From positions 7,210,001 through 7,274,000 of the forward strand of contig OX387201.1 in NCBI GenBank assembly GCA_947561715.1: DNA of 64,000 bases, in the 5' to 3' direction. How positions within the stretch are numbered: the first letter of the stretch is position 1; each line of letters starts with the position of its first letter. Under the pieces are notes generated by a model that saw nothing but the letters and a program-made list of their open reading frames with translations, was not told the origin of the DNA and made no database searches. This stretch comes from Ascidia mentula (taxonomy: Eukaryota > Chordata > Ascidiacea > Phlebobranchia > Ascidiidae). A program made the translations under genes and the position numbers. Positions 1 through 9,967 of this stretch are shown here, in pieces.

Positions 1-119
1 ACGTTGAAAATCTGTTTTTGCCTTTTCTTCATTTAAGCACCTGCAAGTCCATTAAAACATCATCAAAAATGCATACTACTGCTACTCAAAAAATTGGTAA
101 TGTGTATTAAATAAATTAC

Positions 120-1126
120 CTTCTTTCAGCTTCAACAAGTCTTTTCTTGTAGTCATCTCTTTCCAACTTGCACGCTTCCAGTTCTGTTCTGGGACCGGTT
201 AGACTGGACTGTGCTTGTTGTAATTCTAATTCCTTGTTGGAAAGTAAAACTTGCAGCTTTGTTACTTCATCGTTTTGCTTCAGGACAGTTTCATTTAATG
301 ACAGCATTCTGAAAATAAAACAATTGTTCACTCAAAACAAAAGCGATTTACTGTAAACAGTAAATCTACAATATTAATCCTATTTGATAACAAACCTGTT
401 TTCAAGTTCTGATGACATCCCATCATACTTGGCTCTTGATGCTTCCAGTTCATTCTTCTCTCTGTTTAAAGCTTCAAGTTGACACCGGAGATCGGCAATC
501 TGACTTTCATACATGGAACGAATGCTGCTGATTTGGTCAGCCCATTGGCCATTTTTAGCTTTGTCAGATTCTTGTTCCTGGCACAAAAGTAAAACTGTAC
601 ACAACATATAGAACAACTAGAGGGTTGTAAACTAGTAACATATACTGATAACGCCAGTTAGGTTACCTCAGCAACAATTGTATGTTTGTATTTTGAAATA
701 GAATGTGTATATTTACCATAAGCAACATTAAAAATGTCATAATTTAAACATTAAATTCAATAAAAGGTTACAAAAAAGAAGGCTGTAATTATTTCTACAA
801 ACAAAATTTATACCATGCATGCAAAAGTACACATTTTGACAGCTTTATGACAGGGTGTAGTTTAAATGCTGTATCTTACAGAAGATAGCATCCTACTTAA
901 TGTACATCTTAAGGGTGGGATGGGGCTGTAGTAAGTTGCCGGTTACATTAAATTTAAAACAAAAAAGGAATCCAAAAACCTTTAAACTAACCTGTTTTAA
1001 ACGCCAAGAGCGAACGCTTTGGATGTATGCTGAGAAACGTTGATTGAGATTTTGCAAATCTGCCTTTTCTTCTATCCTGCCGGTCACCAACGGGTTGTCC
1101 CCGTCACCTCGGTTTTCGTTGCTCAT
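120..1126 (-). CDS. Nuclear lamin (intermediate filament), 5' part, cut by window edge
   Basis: Three exons are visible: 992-1126, 396-577 and 120-308. The gene runs on past base 1. Exon 1 gives a short head of about 20 residues and then coil 1A with the intermediate-filament start motif (EKADLQNLNQRFSAYIQSVRS). Exons 2 and 3 give heptad-rich coil 1B. The spacing between the YESQIADLR block and the LLSNKELEL block equals that of vertebrate lamins (68 residues), so the long coil 1B insert typical of lamins is present. That argues against a vertebrate-type cytoplasmic filament protein. Lamins polymerise under the inner nuclear membrane. The head has no S/T-P site, unlike the usual lamin mitotic phosphorylation site. 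The tail (NLS, Ig fold, CaaX) lies outside the window. The family call is firm; the lamin subtype is not determined. Confidence 0.85.
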
Positions 1127-1937
1127 TTTCGCAAATGTGTTGAAAATTGATTTTTGGTGATAATATGCTTCTATTTTCTTAGTAATTAGGCAGGCTACCT
1201 TTGTTTTGGTTTCAGTTACATTACTTTACTTGACCTAAATCGTGAATAAAGAGATCATAAACCACAAAGTTTACCGGGACTGACTGTTGCTGTGATCGCC
1301 GCGTCGCGTATCTAAGGAGTTCTATTAAAATTCTAACCACTTGATGACGCACACCTACATTCAATTATTTCAAACGGGTACAGGTAACAACGAGACGGCT
1401 AAAATAGTAAAAACCATGTAATTATTACGAAACATGGTCAACATGTAACTAAATATTTTTGTGACAAAATCAACTTACAATGAACGCTAATTTAAGTCAG
1501 TTACTTTTACGAAGGGCGTCCATCAGTGATGAACCATTTATGGGACACTTTTTTGCTGTCTCTGGAGTCGTTATCCACAGGCATAATAGAAAATTACTGA
1601 ATCTACAAGATACGTTATGTGACAAATCCCGGACATTCAGAAATTTTATGCAGATTCCTTCCGACGCTGATTTGACCAAAAAATGCCGGGCATGTCAGGG
1701 ACAATCCAGACGTATGACAAACCTATAACCATGAATATCAGGGCTATCAAGCTAGAGAAAATGCCAAAAACAACAATAGGAATCAATATATTATATTTCT
1801 GTGACTTAAAAAGGAGTAACAGGCGATCAGCGCCAGTGTATGATCTATATTTGCAACAATGCATATTTTGGGAACATGTGAGCAACATTTTCGTCAAAGA
1901 ATGCTCCCACAAAAAATGCGACACAGTCTGAAGAGAA
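1127..1937. other. Intergenic region upstream of lamin
   Basis: This lies between the lamin start codon and the 3' end of the ASPHD-like gene, both on the minus strand, so it should hold the lamin promoter and the ASPHD 3' UTR. I see no convincing exon. A minus-strand open stretch at about 1646-1948 translates to a hydrophobic segment but has no start or splice context that I trust. Confidence 0.5.
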
Positions 1938-2965
1938 CTAGGCAACAATCGGAAAAAGCTCTCGAATCACTTTTCGCTCTTGAATGCTCAAATCGTAATG
2001 CCATAAGTCGACCATCAGCACGATACGAGAAAAGCTGGCGCCAAACTCATCGGATTCAACAGAATGTAAATAAGAATCATCGAACAACAGGCATTCTCCC
2101 TCTTTCCATCTTGCACTGGTCTCGCCAACGTTTAACTTAAAACCCGGAGGTACCTTCAAACCTGGTAAAGCAAGCGAAAAATTGAACTTTAAATGTGTTG
2201 TTAACATTTATAAAAATCTTACCTAGATGACATCGACTTCTTACGTTGCACGGGCCATAATGTGCTGTTATGGTTGTACCTGGTTCAACAACTGTGAAGC
2301 AAACGTTTCCGAACGAACAGCCCACCATTAAATCTGTCAAATTGTTCAATATCTCCACAGTCATGGGACACATCCGGCAGTTTTCTTCGTTCTGTGAATG
2401 TAAATTTTATGTGATGATGTTTTTTTTTTGACTTTTTCATGCAGATGCGAACCTTCACACCCTGGTTGTACAAATACCAAACACGCCAACGTCCTTCGGG
2501 AGTTGAGTTGACGGCATAGGATGTATTTTGCCCTTTCAAAATTTCATCGAACTCTCCACATATAGTCTTCCAGTTTGCCTCCAATATTTCCACGTCGTTT
2601 TCATGATTGTCTCGCGCAATCAAAGGAGAGCTTTTCACGTCGGGTAAATAAAAAACAGTTGGCCTACGAAGCGCATCTACGATGTCGACGTCGCCAATCC
2701 ACCGCTCCAGACGAACCAGTTGATCAGTAAACTTCTGCAATAGCCTTCTCGCCTTATCCTTCTGTTCGTCCGAACGTGACACGCCGCTACATCGCAAACA
2801 GTTGCGATTGGAGCAGAACTCGTGGTCACGTGACTGGGCAGATTGTCGCCCACTGCTTCGTCGAAACAAGTGCAAAGCTGTGAGCCATAAAATGATGGCA
2901 AGGCCCACTAAGCGGCAGAAAAGGTCGAACGACAGCAAGCTGATTGTCGAGAATGCATTTGTCAT
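1938..2965 (-). CDS. Aspartate beta-hydroxylase domain protein, ASPHD1/2-like
   Basis: Three exons, 2453-2965, 2223-2391 and 1938-2161, join in phase to about 301 aa. The ATG at 2965 is followed by an N-terminal membrane anchor at residues about 8-33 (LFCRLVGLAIILWLTALHLF), so it is probably a type II membrane protein. The C-terminal half is the aspartyl/asparaginyl beta-hydroxylase fold. EENCRMCPMT is followed by the first iron-binding His in ITAHYGP, then the 2-oxoglutarate-binding RSRCHLG, and the second His in FDDSYLHSV, ending with VDLWHYDL. This two-His arrangement without an Asp is typical of the family. The family adds hydroxyl groups to Asp/Asn in EGF-like domains (ASPH); ASPHD substrates are poorly known. 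Length and anchor fit ASPHD rather than full ASPH. Confidence 0.85.
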
Positions 2966-3319
2966 GGGTTGAACTATAAGCTACCATTCTGAAAGAAAAA
3001 TCAAACAGTTTGATTGCAAGGCAAGAAAATCAAGTCGTCGCGTTTTTGCGAGTGGCGTAGGCGGCAGTTTAAGTATTGCAAAACACACACATTTTAGCAA
3101 GGGTGACACAGGGTAGCGAATAAATACGTTGACGCAAAACCTCGAGATACATATTCATGCTACTTTGCGCAAACACAATAACATACAACCACTAATCAAC
3201 ATGCTTAAATCTTTTCACAATAACTGCATATGAAGGCCTGATCTGAAGGCACACAATTTTTCTATCATCATAGAAACACGTATTTCCATACAACACGTAT
3301 TTTTCTTCCTCAAAGATGC
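2966..3319. other. Short spacer between ASPHD-like gene and PEX1
   Basis: This should hold the promoter and 5' UTR of the ASPHD-like gene and the short 3' UTR of PEX1. No coding exon, RNA gene or repeat was seen. Confidence 0.5.
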
Positions 3320-6300
3320 TCACGACAGAGTGACCCGTTGTTTTCCCTGATAATAATCAGGTTTGTTGAAACTGCTTCTATCTCGCGATCGCACAAAGCT
3401 GGCGTACAAATTTTCCAGCTTCACACGTTCGGCAGGTGTCAGTGAGGGTCGGGTGGAAGCCAGAGCGCTTCTTATATGCTTCTGTGTGATCACGAGCCTG
3501 GGGTTTTGTTTCTCTGCGATTTTGTCCGTTTGCACTTCTTTATATGTGTTGAAAATGGTTCGCACCGACCTAACTACGTCCGTCGGTATTTCCAGCGAAC
3601 GGCCGCTATGTAAAGACGGGTAATACGCAATATCCGAGAAGTCGTTATCGCGTACTGGATTGATGTCATCATTATCTGGGGTATTGCGGTTTTTAACTTC
3701 GTCGAAACATATCTGAAAATCGTCGTCGTCATACTGCAACTGGGAGTGACTTGGATTCATGTTGACCTCTTGGATTGAGGTAATCAGCTGCGCGGCAGTG
3801 CGTTTTAAATCAGCCACCGAGTCGTTTGAGAGAGGCAAAGACATTGGTCCTTGAACAGGGTCGCCGGCTGCTACAAGGCCGTTGCACTGGTACATATCTA
3901 GCTCCAAGCCAACCGTGCTGGATGAGGATAAAGTTGGCGATTCGGAGGGCGACAGAGAGTAGAGCTGGAACTCGGCATGTATGCTGTCTTGGGGTGAAGT
4001 TATGGCTTTTATAGGTACCTCGCATAATTCATGTACGGCATTAAGTTGAGCGTTATACAGTAAAGCTTTTAGATCAGCGCCACTGAAATTCTCGCAGCAC
4101 TTTGACAATTCGCCCAAGTCAACTTCTGCCTGCAAAGGCAAGTGCGCACTCAGGGAATGGAGAATTTCCAACCTTTCGGCCTCGTCGGGCAAAGGTAAAT
4201 ATAAAAGATTGTCCAAACGGCCAGGCCTCAGAAGAGCTTGATCTAACAAGTCAGGCCGACTCGATGCCGCCATCACAGTAACTCCAACCAGTGGTTCGAC
4301 ACCATCCAAGTGTGTCAGTAACTGGTTGACAACTCGATCGGTTACACCGGTGCTGTCGTGTCCTCGAGGTGGCGCTAAAGAGTCGAACTCGTCAAAGAAA
4401 AGGACACAAGGGGCAGCAGCTCTTGCACGTGAAAACAGGTCACGAACCGCAGCTTCACTGGCGCCAATGTACTTGCTCAAAAGTTCAGGTCCTTTCACTG
4501 AAATAAAGTTAAGACCACATTCATTGGCAACCACACCTGCCACAAGGGTTTTCCCGCATCCAGGAGGACCAAAAAGCATGATGCCGGACTGTGCCTGCAA
4601 CCCGACTTGATCAAAGACATGCTGGTATTTCAACGGCCATACCAGTTGCTCCATTAGGCTTTGTTTCACTGAATGCAAACCCCCAACATTGTTCCATTTC
4701 AATGGTGACGGTTTATGCAGTCTGGCATTTTGAAGTGAGACTGGAACGAAGTTGTTGAGTGACTCAATCATGTGCTGTGTGCGAAGAATATTAGTGGGGT
4801 AACGCTTTGTATTAGTGTCACGGTTGACTTGAGAAAGATGGCAGGACCTTTTCACAACTTTTACTAAATCTGCCACAGCAAAACCTTCAGTTTTTTCCAC
4901 CACAATGTCCATGTCAGGAGGCACACTGAAGTCTGTTTCAATTTTTATGATTGACGACAACATCTTGCTTCTTTGCACTTTATTAGGCAAGTCAATGTGT
5001 ATGTGCTTTGTGAAAAGGTGATCTGTTACACAGGTCAGCAATGGATGAAGGGTGTTTTTACTCTTTGAGGTAACTAGCACAGCAACACGACTGGATGTAG
5101 AGCCTGCGGAAAGAAATAAAGCTTTTAGGCAACGCTGCACCAAAACAGCCATATGCATTGAGTAAATGGCATCAGATGTTTTGTCTTCATCTGTTGACCG
5201 AGCTGTTGCCAGTTGATCGAGGTCATCCAACAAAAGAACTGAAGGCTGCTTCCAAAGCAATTCAGCTGCAAGGCTTTTCAGCTTTCTTTTAATATTATCT
5301 GGTTTCTTCCCGCAGAGCTTACTGCAGTTAAGAACAGTGGTGAAGGCAAAAACAGATGGGTCGGTGCCAAACTTTCTCAAAATCGCATTGCAAAGGGTGC
5401 TTTTTCCTGTGCCCTTTGAACCAGTCACCAAAACACATGCAGTTTGTGACACATTACTTAACAAAGTGGCAGCTAGAGGTCGTGTTTTTAGACCAAGCTC
5501 TAGACAACGGCCAAGGGCAGCAACCTGTGTCTCCATACCATCACAGTGAAGTAGAACACTTTCCAGTGGCACTGAAGGGTCCACGTCCAAAAGATATTGT
5601 ACCTTGGAAACTTTGAAATTGAGTTTTAGTTTCAGCAGGTCATCAGGACATAAAAGATAAGTTTGTTGATTGCTTTCCTTCTCACTGTTATCAGAAGCAC
5701 TCAGAAAAATATCAGTAACAACAACTTCTAACTCATTTTTTATTTCAGCCCCTTCATTAGAAAAGGGATAGGATGGAAAATACAAAAGAGTTCCAACTGC
5801 CATGGGAAGAGGATTATCTACATCACATACGCTGTCAATCCACTGCCGAAACCAATGCGTGACATCTTTGAGGTCTTCCTGTTTTAGTTGGTGTGTGTAA
5901 GCCACTACCTGAAGCTCCAGGGAATAAATTTTATCGCAAAATGGTAGCATTCCATCAAGTTTCCTCAAGCGTACCTTCGAGCAGTTACCTATTTGCATTT
6001 GACGACGCAGGCAAAGCGGAACCTTGAGATGATGCAAATTGGTAATGTCGCAGGACATTGCAAACTTGCTTTGTGGGTGAACGTACATGCGTACGACACA
6101 CGAAGGCCTTGTTGACGGAAGCTCAGATCCCCTTCCTAAATCAGATGATTTACCTTTCTGTTGAGATGTTTTAACGCCAGCCTCCAATTTTTCTGTTGGT
6201 GACATTAATTTTGTGAGAACGACAAAACATAGAACTGAGTTCCGGTCTGGATTTGAGTTGGACAAATGCAGGAAAACAGTGTTGGGCTGCTCATAAATAA

Positions 6301-7216
6301 AGCTGACAGAAGATGGAAGGTCCATGTGCTCAAATGGTTCAACACGTATCACCAAATTAAAATTTTCTGGTACAGCATCAATGCTTTTAGACAGCTTGTC
6401 TAATTGTGATTCTGTGGCTGGAATCTCAGTGGGAAGTTCCATAGGAGAGTTGAAAAACAAAAGGGACCTCAAGTGGGCAAAAATATTTGGCAGCAGTTGC
6501 TTCCAAATATACACAACGATAAACTTAACGGCATTATACAATCTGCAAAAGAGTTTGAAACGAAATGAAAGTTCATCATCACCATTATTTTCATTCTCTT
6601 CAGTGTTCTGTCCAGAGTTCGTTTTTTGACTTTCTGCACATGGCAGGGTACTAACAGCAGTGGAAACAACTGGAGCATGAGCTTTAAGTGGCCCTGCTGC
6701 AACTTTAGGTTCAATTATCAACTCAGATAAGTGCATTAATGTGGAGCATTCTGCTAATGGCTCTGTTTTCACAACACGCATGTAAATGCATACATTTCTA
6801 TCCACCCACAAAGGAAAGATCTGACCGGGCCAAACAACACGAAGTTGGTCCAAAAGATGCATTTCTACTTCGCTGGCATGTAGCTCGAGAATCTCCCAAT
6901 CATCTGTGGTCATGGGTTCGATTGATGCACTGATACACACTGGGACATTGTGCAAATGCTCAAGGAACACATTTCCATCGTTCTTAATAGCAAGCTTGTT
7001 GGCATAGAGACCATTTATCCGAAGTTCATTGTCATTTCCTGGTCCAGCAAAAGGGACCAAACTGAAGTAGCAGTTGCCATTATTGGTAACCACTTTGGCA
7101 ACAACAATTTCATTTTCAGATTCTTGTTTGTTGGCAACCGTGTAAAGAGTTTGCGACGAAACATGGGCAAGGCAGTTTTTTACTGATGAAAACTTCACCG
7201 CTGCTGGCACTTTCAT
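3320..7216 (-). CDS. PEX1: Peroxisome biogenesis factor 1 (PEX1), AAA+ ATPase, intronless
   Basis: This is a single uninterrupted frame of 1298 aa. PEX1 pairs with PEX6 in the hexameric motor that pulls ubiquitinated PEX5 out of the peroxisome membrane. The N-terminus carries the double-psi-barrel region with the PEX1 signature DDWEILELHA (residues about 104-113). Domain D1 has Walker A GSKGTGKS and Walker B LLLDDLDQL. Domain D2 has Walker A GPPGCGKT, the family-specific ISVKGPELLSKYIGASE, Walker B LFFDEFDSLAP, and RPGRLD with the second-region Arg residues. Length matches human PEX1 (1283 aa). Human PEX1 has many introns, so the lack of any here is unusual. A CAG precedes the ATG closely (about 7229), which could be a 5' UTR or leader splice acceptor; that is inference. 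Confidence 0.97.
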   Translation of the reverse strand: MKVPAAVKFSSVKNCLAHVSSQTLYTVANKQESENEIVVAKVVTNNGNCYFSLVPFAGPGNDNELRINGLYANKLAIKNDGNVFLEHLHNVPVCISASIEPMTTDDWEILELHASEVEMHLLDQLRVVWPGQIFPLWVDRNVCIYMRVVKTEPLAECSTLMHLSELIIEPKVAAGPLKAHAPVVSTAVSTLPCAESQKTNSGQNTEENENNGDDELSFRFKLFCRLYNAVKFIVVYIWKQLLPNIFAHLRSLLFFNSPMELPTEIPATESQLDKLSKSIDAVPENFNLVIRVEPFEHMDLPSSVSFIYEQPNTVFLHLSNSNPDRNSVLCFVVLTKLMSPTEKLEAGVKTSQQKGKSSDLGRGSELPSTRPSCVVRMYVHPQSKFAMSCDITNLHHLKVPLCLRRQMQIGNCSKVRLRKLDGMLPFCDKIYSLELQVVAYTHQLKQEDLKDVTHWFRQWIDSVCDVDNPLPMAVGTLLYFPSYPFSNEGAEIKNELEVVVTDIFLSASDNSEKESNQQTYLLCPDDLLKLKLNFKVSKVQYLLDVDPSVPLESVLLHCDGMETQVAALGRCLELGLKTRPLAATLLSNVSQTACVLVTGSKGTGKSTLCNAILRKFGTDPSVFAFTTVLNCSKLCGKKPDNIKRKLKSLAAELLWKQPSVLLLDDLDQLATARSTDEDKTSDAIYSMHMAVLVQRCLKALFLSAGSTSSRVAVLVTSKSKNTLHPLLTCVTDHLFTKHIHIDLPNKVQRSKMLSSIIKIETDFSVPPDMDIVVEKTEGFAVADLVKVVKRSCHLSQVNRDTNTKRYPTNILRTQHMIESLNNFVPVSLQNARLHKPSPLKWNNVGGLHSVKQSLMEQLVWPLKYQHVFDQVGLQAQSGIMLFGPPGCGKTLVAGVVANECGLNFISVKGPELLSKYIGASEAAVRDLFSRARAAAPCVLFFDEFDSLAPPRGHDSTGVTDRVVNQLLTHLDGVEPLVGVTVMAASSRPDLLDQALLRPGRLDNLLYLPLPDEAERLEILHSLSAHLPLQAEVDLGELSKCCENFSGADLKALLYNAQLNAVHELCEVPIKAITSPQDSIHAEFQLYSLSPSESPTLSSSSTVGLELDMYQCNGLVAAGDPVQGPMSLPLSNDSVADLKRTAAQLITSIQEVNMNPSHSQLQYDDDDFQICFDEVKNRNTPDNDDINPVRDNDFSDIAYYPSLHSGRSLEIPTDVVRSVRTIFNTYKEVQTDKIAEKQNPRLVITQKHIRSALASTRPSLTPAERVKLENLYASFVRSRDRSSFNKPDYYQGKQRVTLS

Positions 7217-7621
7217 TTTATTTTATCCTGCAAGTCGTAATAAAAGTGTTTGAAAAACAGTTAATGGTTTTGAAAACAAAAAATTTCAATACTTACCCTT
7301 TTCAGTGTGCAAAACACAGGAATTAATTTACATGATTATCATGTTATATTAAGTTATTCTGTATCTACATCTGCAAAACAAAAGTAATTGCTTGAACCTC
7401 TTTTTTTCACCAATAACATGAATAAAATTCACTGAGCATATTGCAAAGGCGTAGAAAAAACTATAAAACAACATAAATTGCACCATAACATGTCAAACAT
7501 CCAATTGTGTCAATTTGTGCTCAAGAAGCTTCACCTATGCGCACATATTTTTCCCACAAAGTCTTTTCAACTTAAGTGTGCTCAAATGAACTATACATGT
7601 AAAGCTGGCTAGTCATTGTTC
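7217..7621. other. Spacer between PEX1 and RUSF1
   Basis: AT-rich, with no coding exon. It should hold the PEX1 promoter and the RUSF1 3' end. Nothing else was seen. Confidence 0.5.
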
Positions 7622-9608
7622 CTAAACATATTTGTGCTTTGCTTGAGTTTGAAATTTCAGATCTTTTGACCACCTCCACTCATCAGCGCACATATGCTGT
7701 CTTGACAAATCCCAGCCAAGCGCTTCCATTTCTTTTAAAAAATGTTGTCCATCTGTATCGACAAACACAAGCTGCTAGCAAATTTATCTTTGCCATTAGG
7801 TTACCAGCTTACCATTATGGGATAATTCAATGCCTTTCTTCTTACTATAAGCAAAGAAACATGCAAGAAGTACATCCTGTGATGTGGCAGCATCTTCTAA
7901 GGCAATATAGACAGTGCCTTGAAAAGTAAAAATGAAATGCTAAGATTGAAATTAGAGACTATACTAATTCTTATGAACAAACCTGATAGTTGATTAAACT
8001 TGAACAAAAAATTATGTTTGTTTTGCTCTTGAAGAGCAATTGCTTTGCTGAGCTCATTTTTAGTCATATTCAAGTCTTCAACTTTGCAGCCAAGCTTGAG
8101 CCATTCATAACTCTTCATTTTGAACAGTGGCTCCAAATAATTTGCTTCACTGGGGTTTATTGCCTTGTGAGCAATAAATTGAATAACAGCACTATCAAAT
8201 CTCAGCCTGTTAAATGTCTCCATGACAACACTTGATACCGCACGATAGTTTGCGTAAATGTGCATTGTGGTGAAGAAGAAAAACAAAGTCCAAACCAACA
8301 ATGCATTGTCCGCTAACATTGGGGTGATTAACAGGCCAGTTATCAAAGCACAGAGGTTGACCAGCGTCTCCTGAAATGTACAACACAGAAACAGTTGAAA
8401 ATTCAGCTACTGATTAGTGTGCAAGATACTGGAGCATAGAAATGACCTGTGAGCCATCTTTTGCAGAAACATCTGCCATGTTGTTTCTTTTGGCCTGGTG
8501 CATGGTCAGGGCAGCTCTGGTACATCCACCTGCCACTCCGACCAGTGAAAATGCCAACCCTAAAGGAACAGGAACGTGTACATGAGAAAAAACTGTCTTC
8601 TAAGTGTACTTTAGACTTTTAAAGAAAATTCTCCAAAAAATTGAAAAAAAAGATTATATGTACCTGCAACACATGTAACTGGGGTAAAGTAAATTTTGGG
8701 CAACATCGGGGCAAAGAGTTGAATACAAATTGCACAGTCGTTCAGTACATCAGCAAATAGCCTCCACTGCTTGGCATTGGCATCAAGGCCGGTGCTGGTA
8801 AACAATACACAAACAACATCAGACACAATATATGATTTACAAACCAAATAAATTAACTTACCCATGAAGATAAGCAAATATGATCCTTCCAACCATCCCA
8901 GTTCCGTCTGTAATATTATAAACATTAACATATACTGGCACATCATATATTGCTTGTAAGCTGTGTTACCCTTGAGCAACCATGTCATAGTTGCTGCTAC
9001 CACCGTAGCAGATTCATCACCGACGCCGCTACCTTTCAACACAGCATGAGTAGCCAGGGTCCCAGTGATGCTGCTGCAAAAGGCTTGCACTGTGTCCCAT
9101 ATCTGTAACAAAACAACACTAACCATGTTTGTTTAGACAGTACAGTACATGCTGTTTTTTTATAATCTTTTACAAAAACTTGTACATTTTTATGTAACTA
9201 AATCAGAGTACAACATTACAAAGTCAATAACTTAGTTCACACACTCACACAGAAAGTAATAATGTGCTTGCAAAACATTAAGACTAATCGATGCTATAAT
9301 TATTAATTCACTATTTTCAGTGTTTTATCAATTTTTTACCTGGTAAGAAACGTAATCTTTGCTGACACTGTCCGGATAACCTTGCGGCAAAAACACGGCC
9401 TAGAAATACACAAAACAAACACAATTTAAACTAAAAACTAACTACGAATAGTTGATTTGCATATCACCACAAAATTTACCTTCAAAAAGAGAAGGAAGTT
9501 AAATTTGTTCTTGGCACCCCTTTGTTGAAAGTGATTGTTAACTGGATTTTCAATGTACTCATAAATTTCTCCTGTAGATGAAGTTCCATAGTACTCAGCA
9601 ATGTACAT
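7622..9608 (-). CDS. RUSF1: RUS family member 1 (DUF647), nine exons
   Basis: Exons are 9480-9608, 9340-9399, 8970-9102, 8862-8907, 8664-8794, 8447-8559, 7983-8370, 7813-7917 and 7622-7752. Together they give 411 aa in one frame. The protein matches human RUSF1 (C16orf58) along its whole length: VFLPQGYPDSV, IWDTVQAFCSSITGTLATHA, NAKQWRLFADVLND, MHQAKRNNMADVSAKDGSQ, MHIYANYRAV and the C-terminal block LKEMEALGWD...DEWRW. DUF647 proteins are multi-pass membrane proteins. Plant RUS1/RUS2 act in UV-B and vitamin B6 signalling; the animal role is poorly known. Introns are small (the last is 60 bp, 7753-7812). Confidence 0.95.
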
Positions 9609-9967
9609 ATTTTACAGTGCAAGTAAATTAATACAACTGTAAAAATAATTGAAATCAAAATTAATAGGGAACTGCACGTATTTGGCTATAGTACCATGTA
9701 CAAACAACACAAGAATGCACCATATGTCAGGCAATAAAGCAGCATGTACAATCTGAACAAGTGAGAGTTGTAAGAAAACAGGAAAACGAGGTTGATTGTT
9801 AGTTTATATTTATAACAGTACCATTTTTTAGTAACCTGGCATGAAAAAAAAATTATACATTAATCAATAAAAATAAACTGACTTGCATTGAAAATGTATA
9901 TGCAAACAATATGTATGACATAAAGGGCACTGTTATGTAGTCATTAAAAGAAGGTAACATTATCAAA
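9609..9967. other. Spacer between RUSF1 and TBCCD1
   Basis: AT-rich DNA between two minus-strand genes. No exon, RNA gene or repeat was recognised. Confidence 0.5.

Noticed and set aside
1646-1948. Minus-strand open frame with a hydrophobic stretch downstream of the ASPHD-like gene
   Set aside because: It has no splice partner and overlaps the ASPHD stop region. The hydrophobicity follows from local T-rich sequence.
4326-4610. Open frames antisense to PEX1, TBCCD1 and the LRR gene
   Set aside because: They mirror conserved coding sequence on the other strand and show no independent features.
7753-7812. A 30-nt intron near the end of RUSF1 (about 7761-7790)
   Set aside because: A normal 60-nt GT-AG intron (7753-7812) restores the frame and keeps the family similarity, so the shorter one is not needed.
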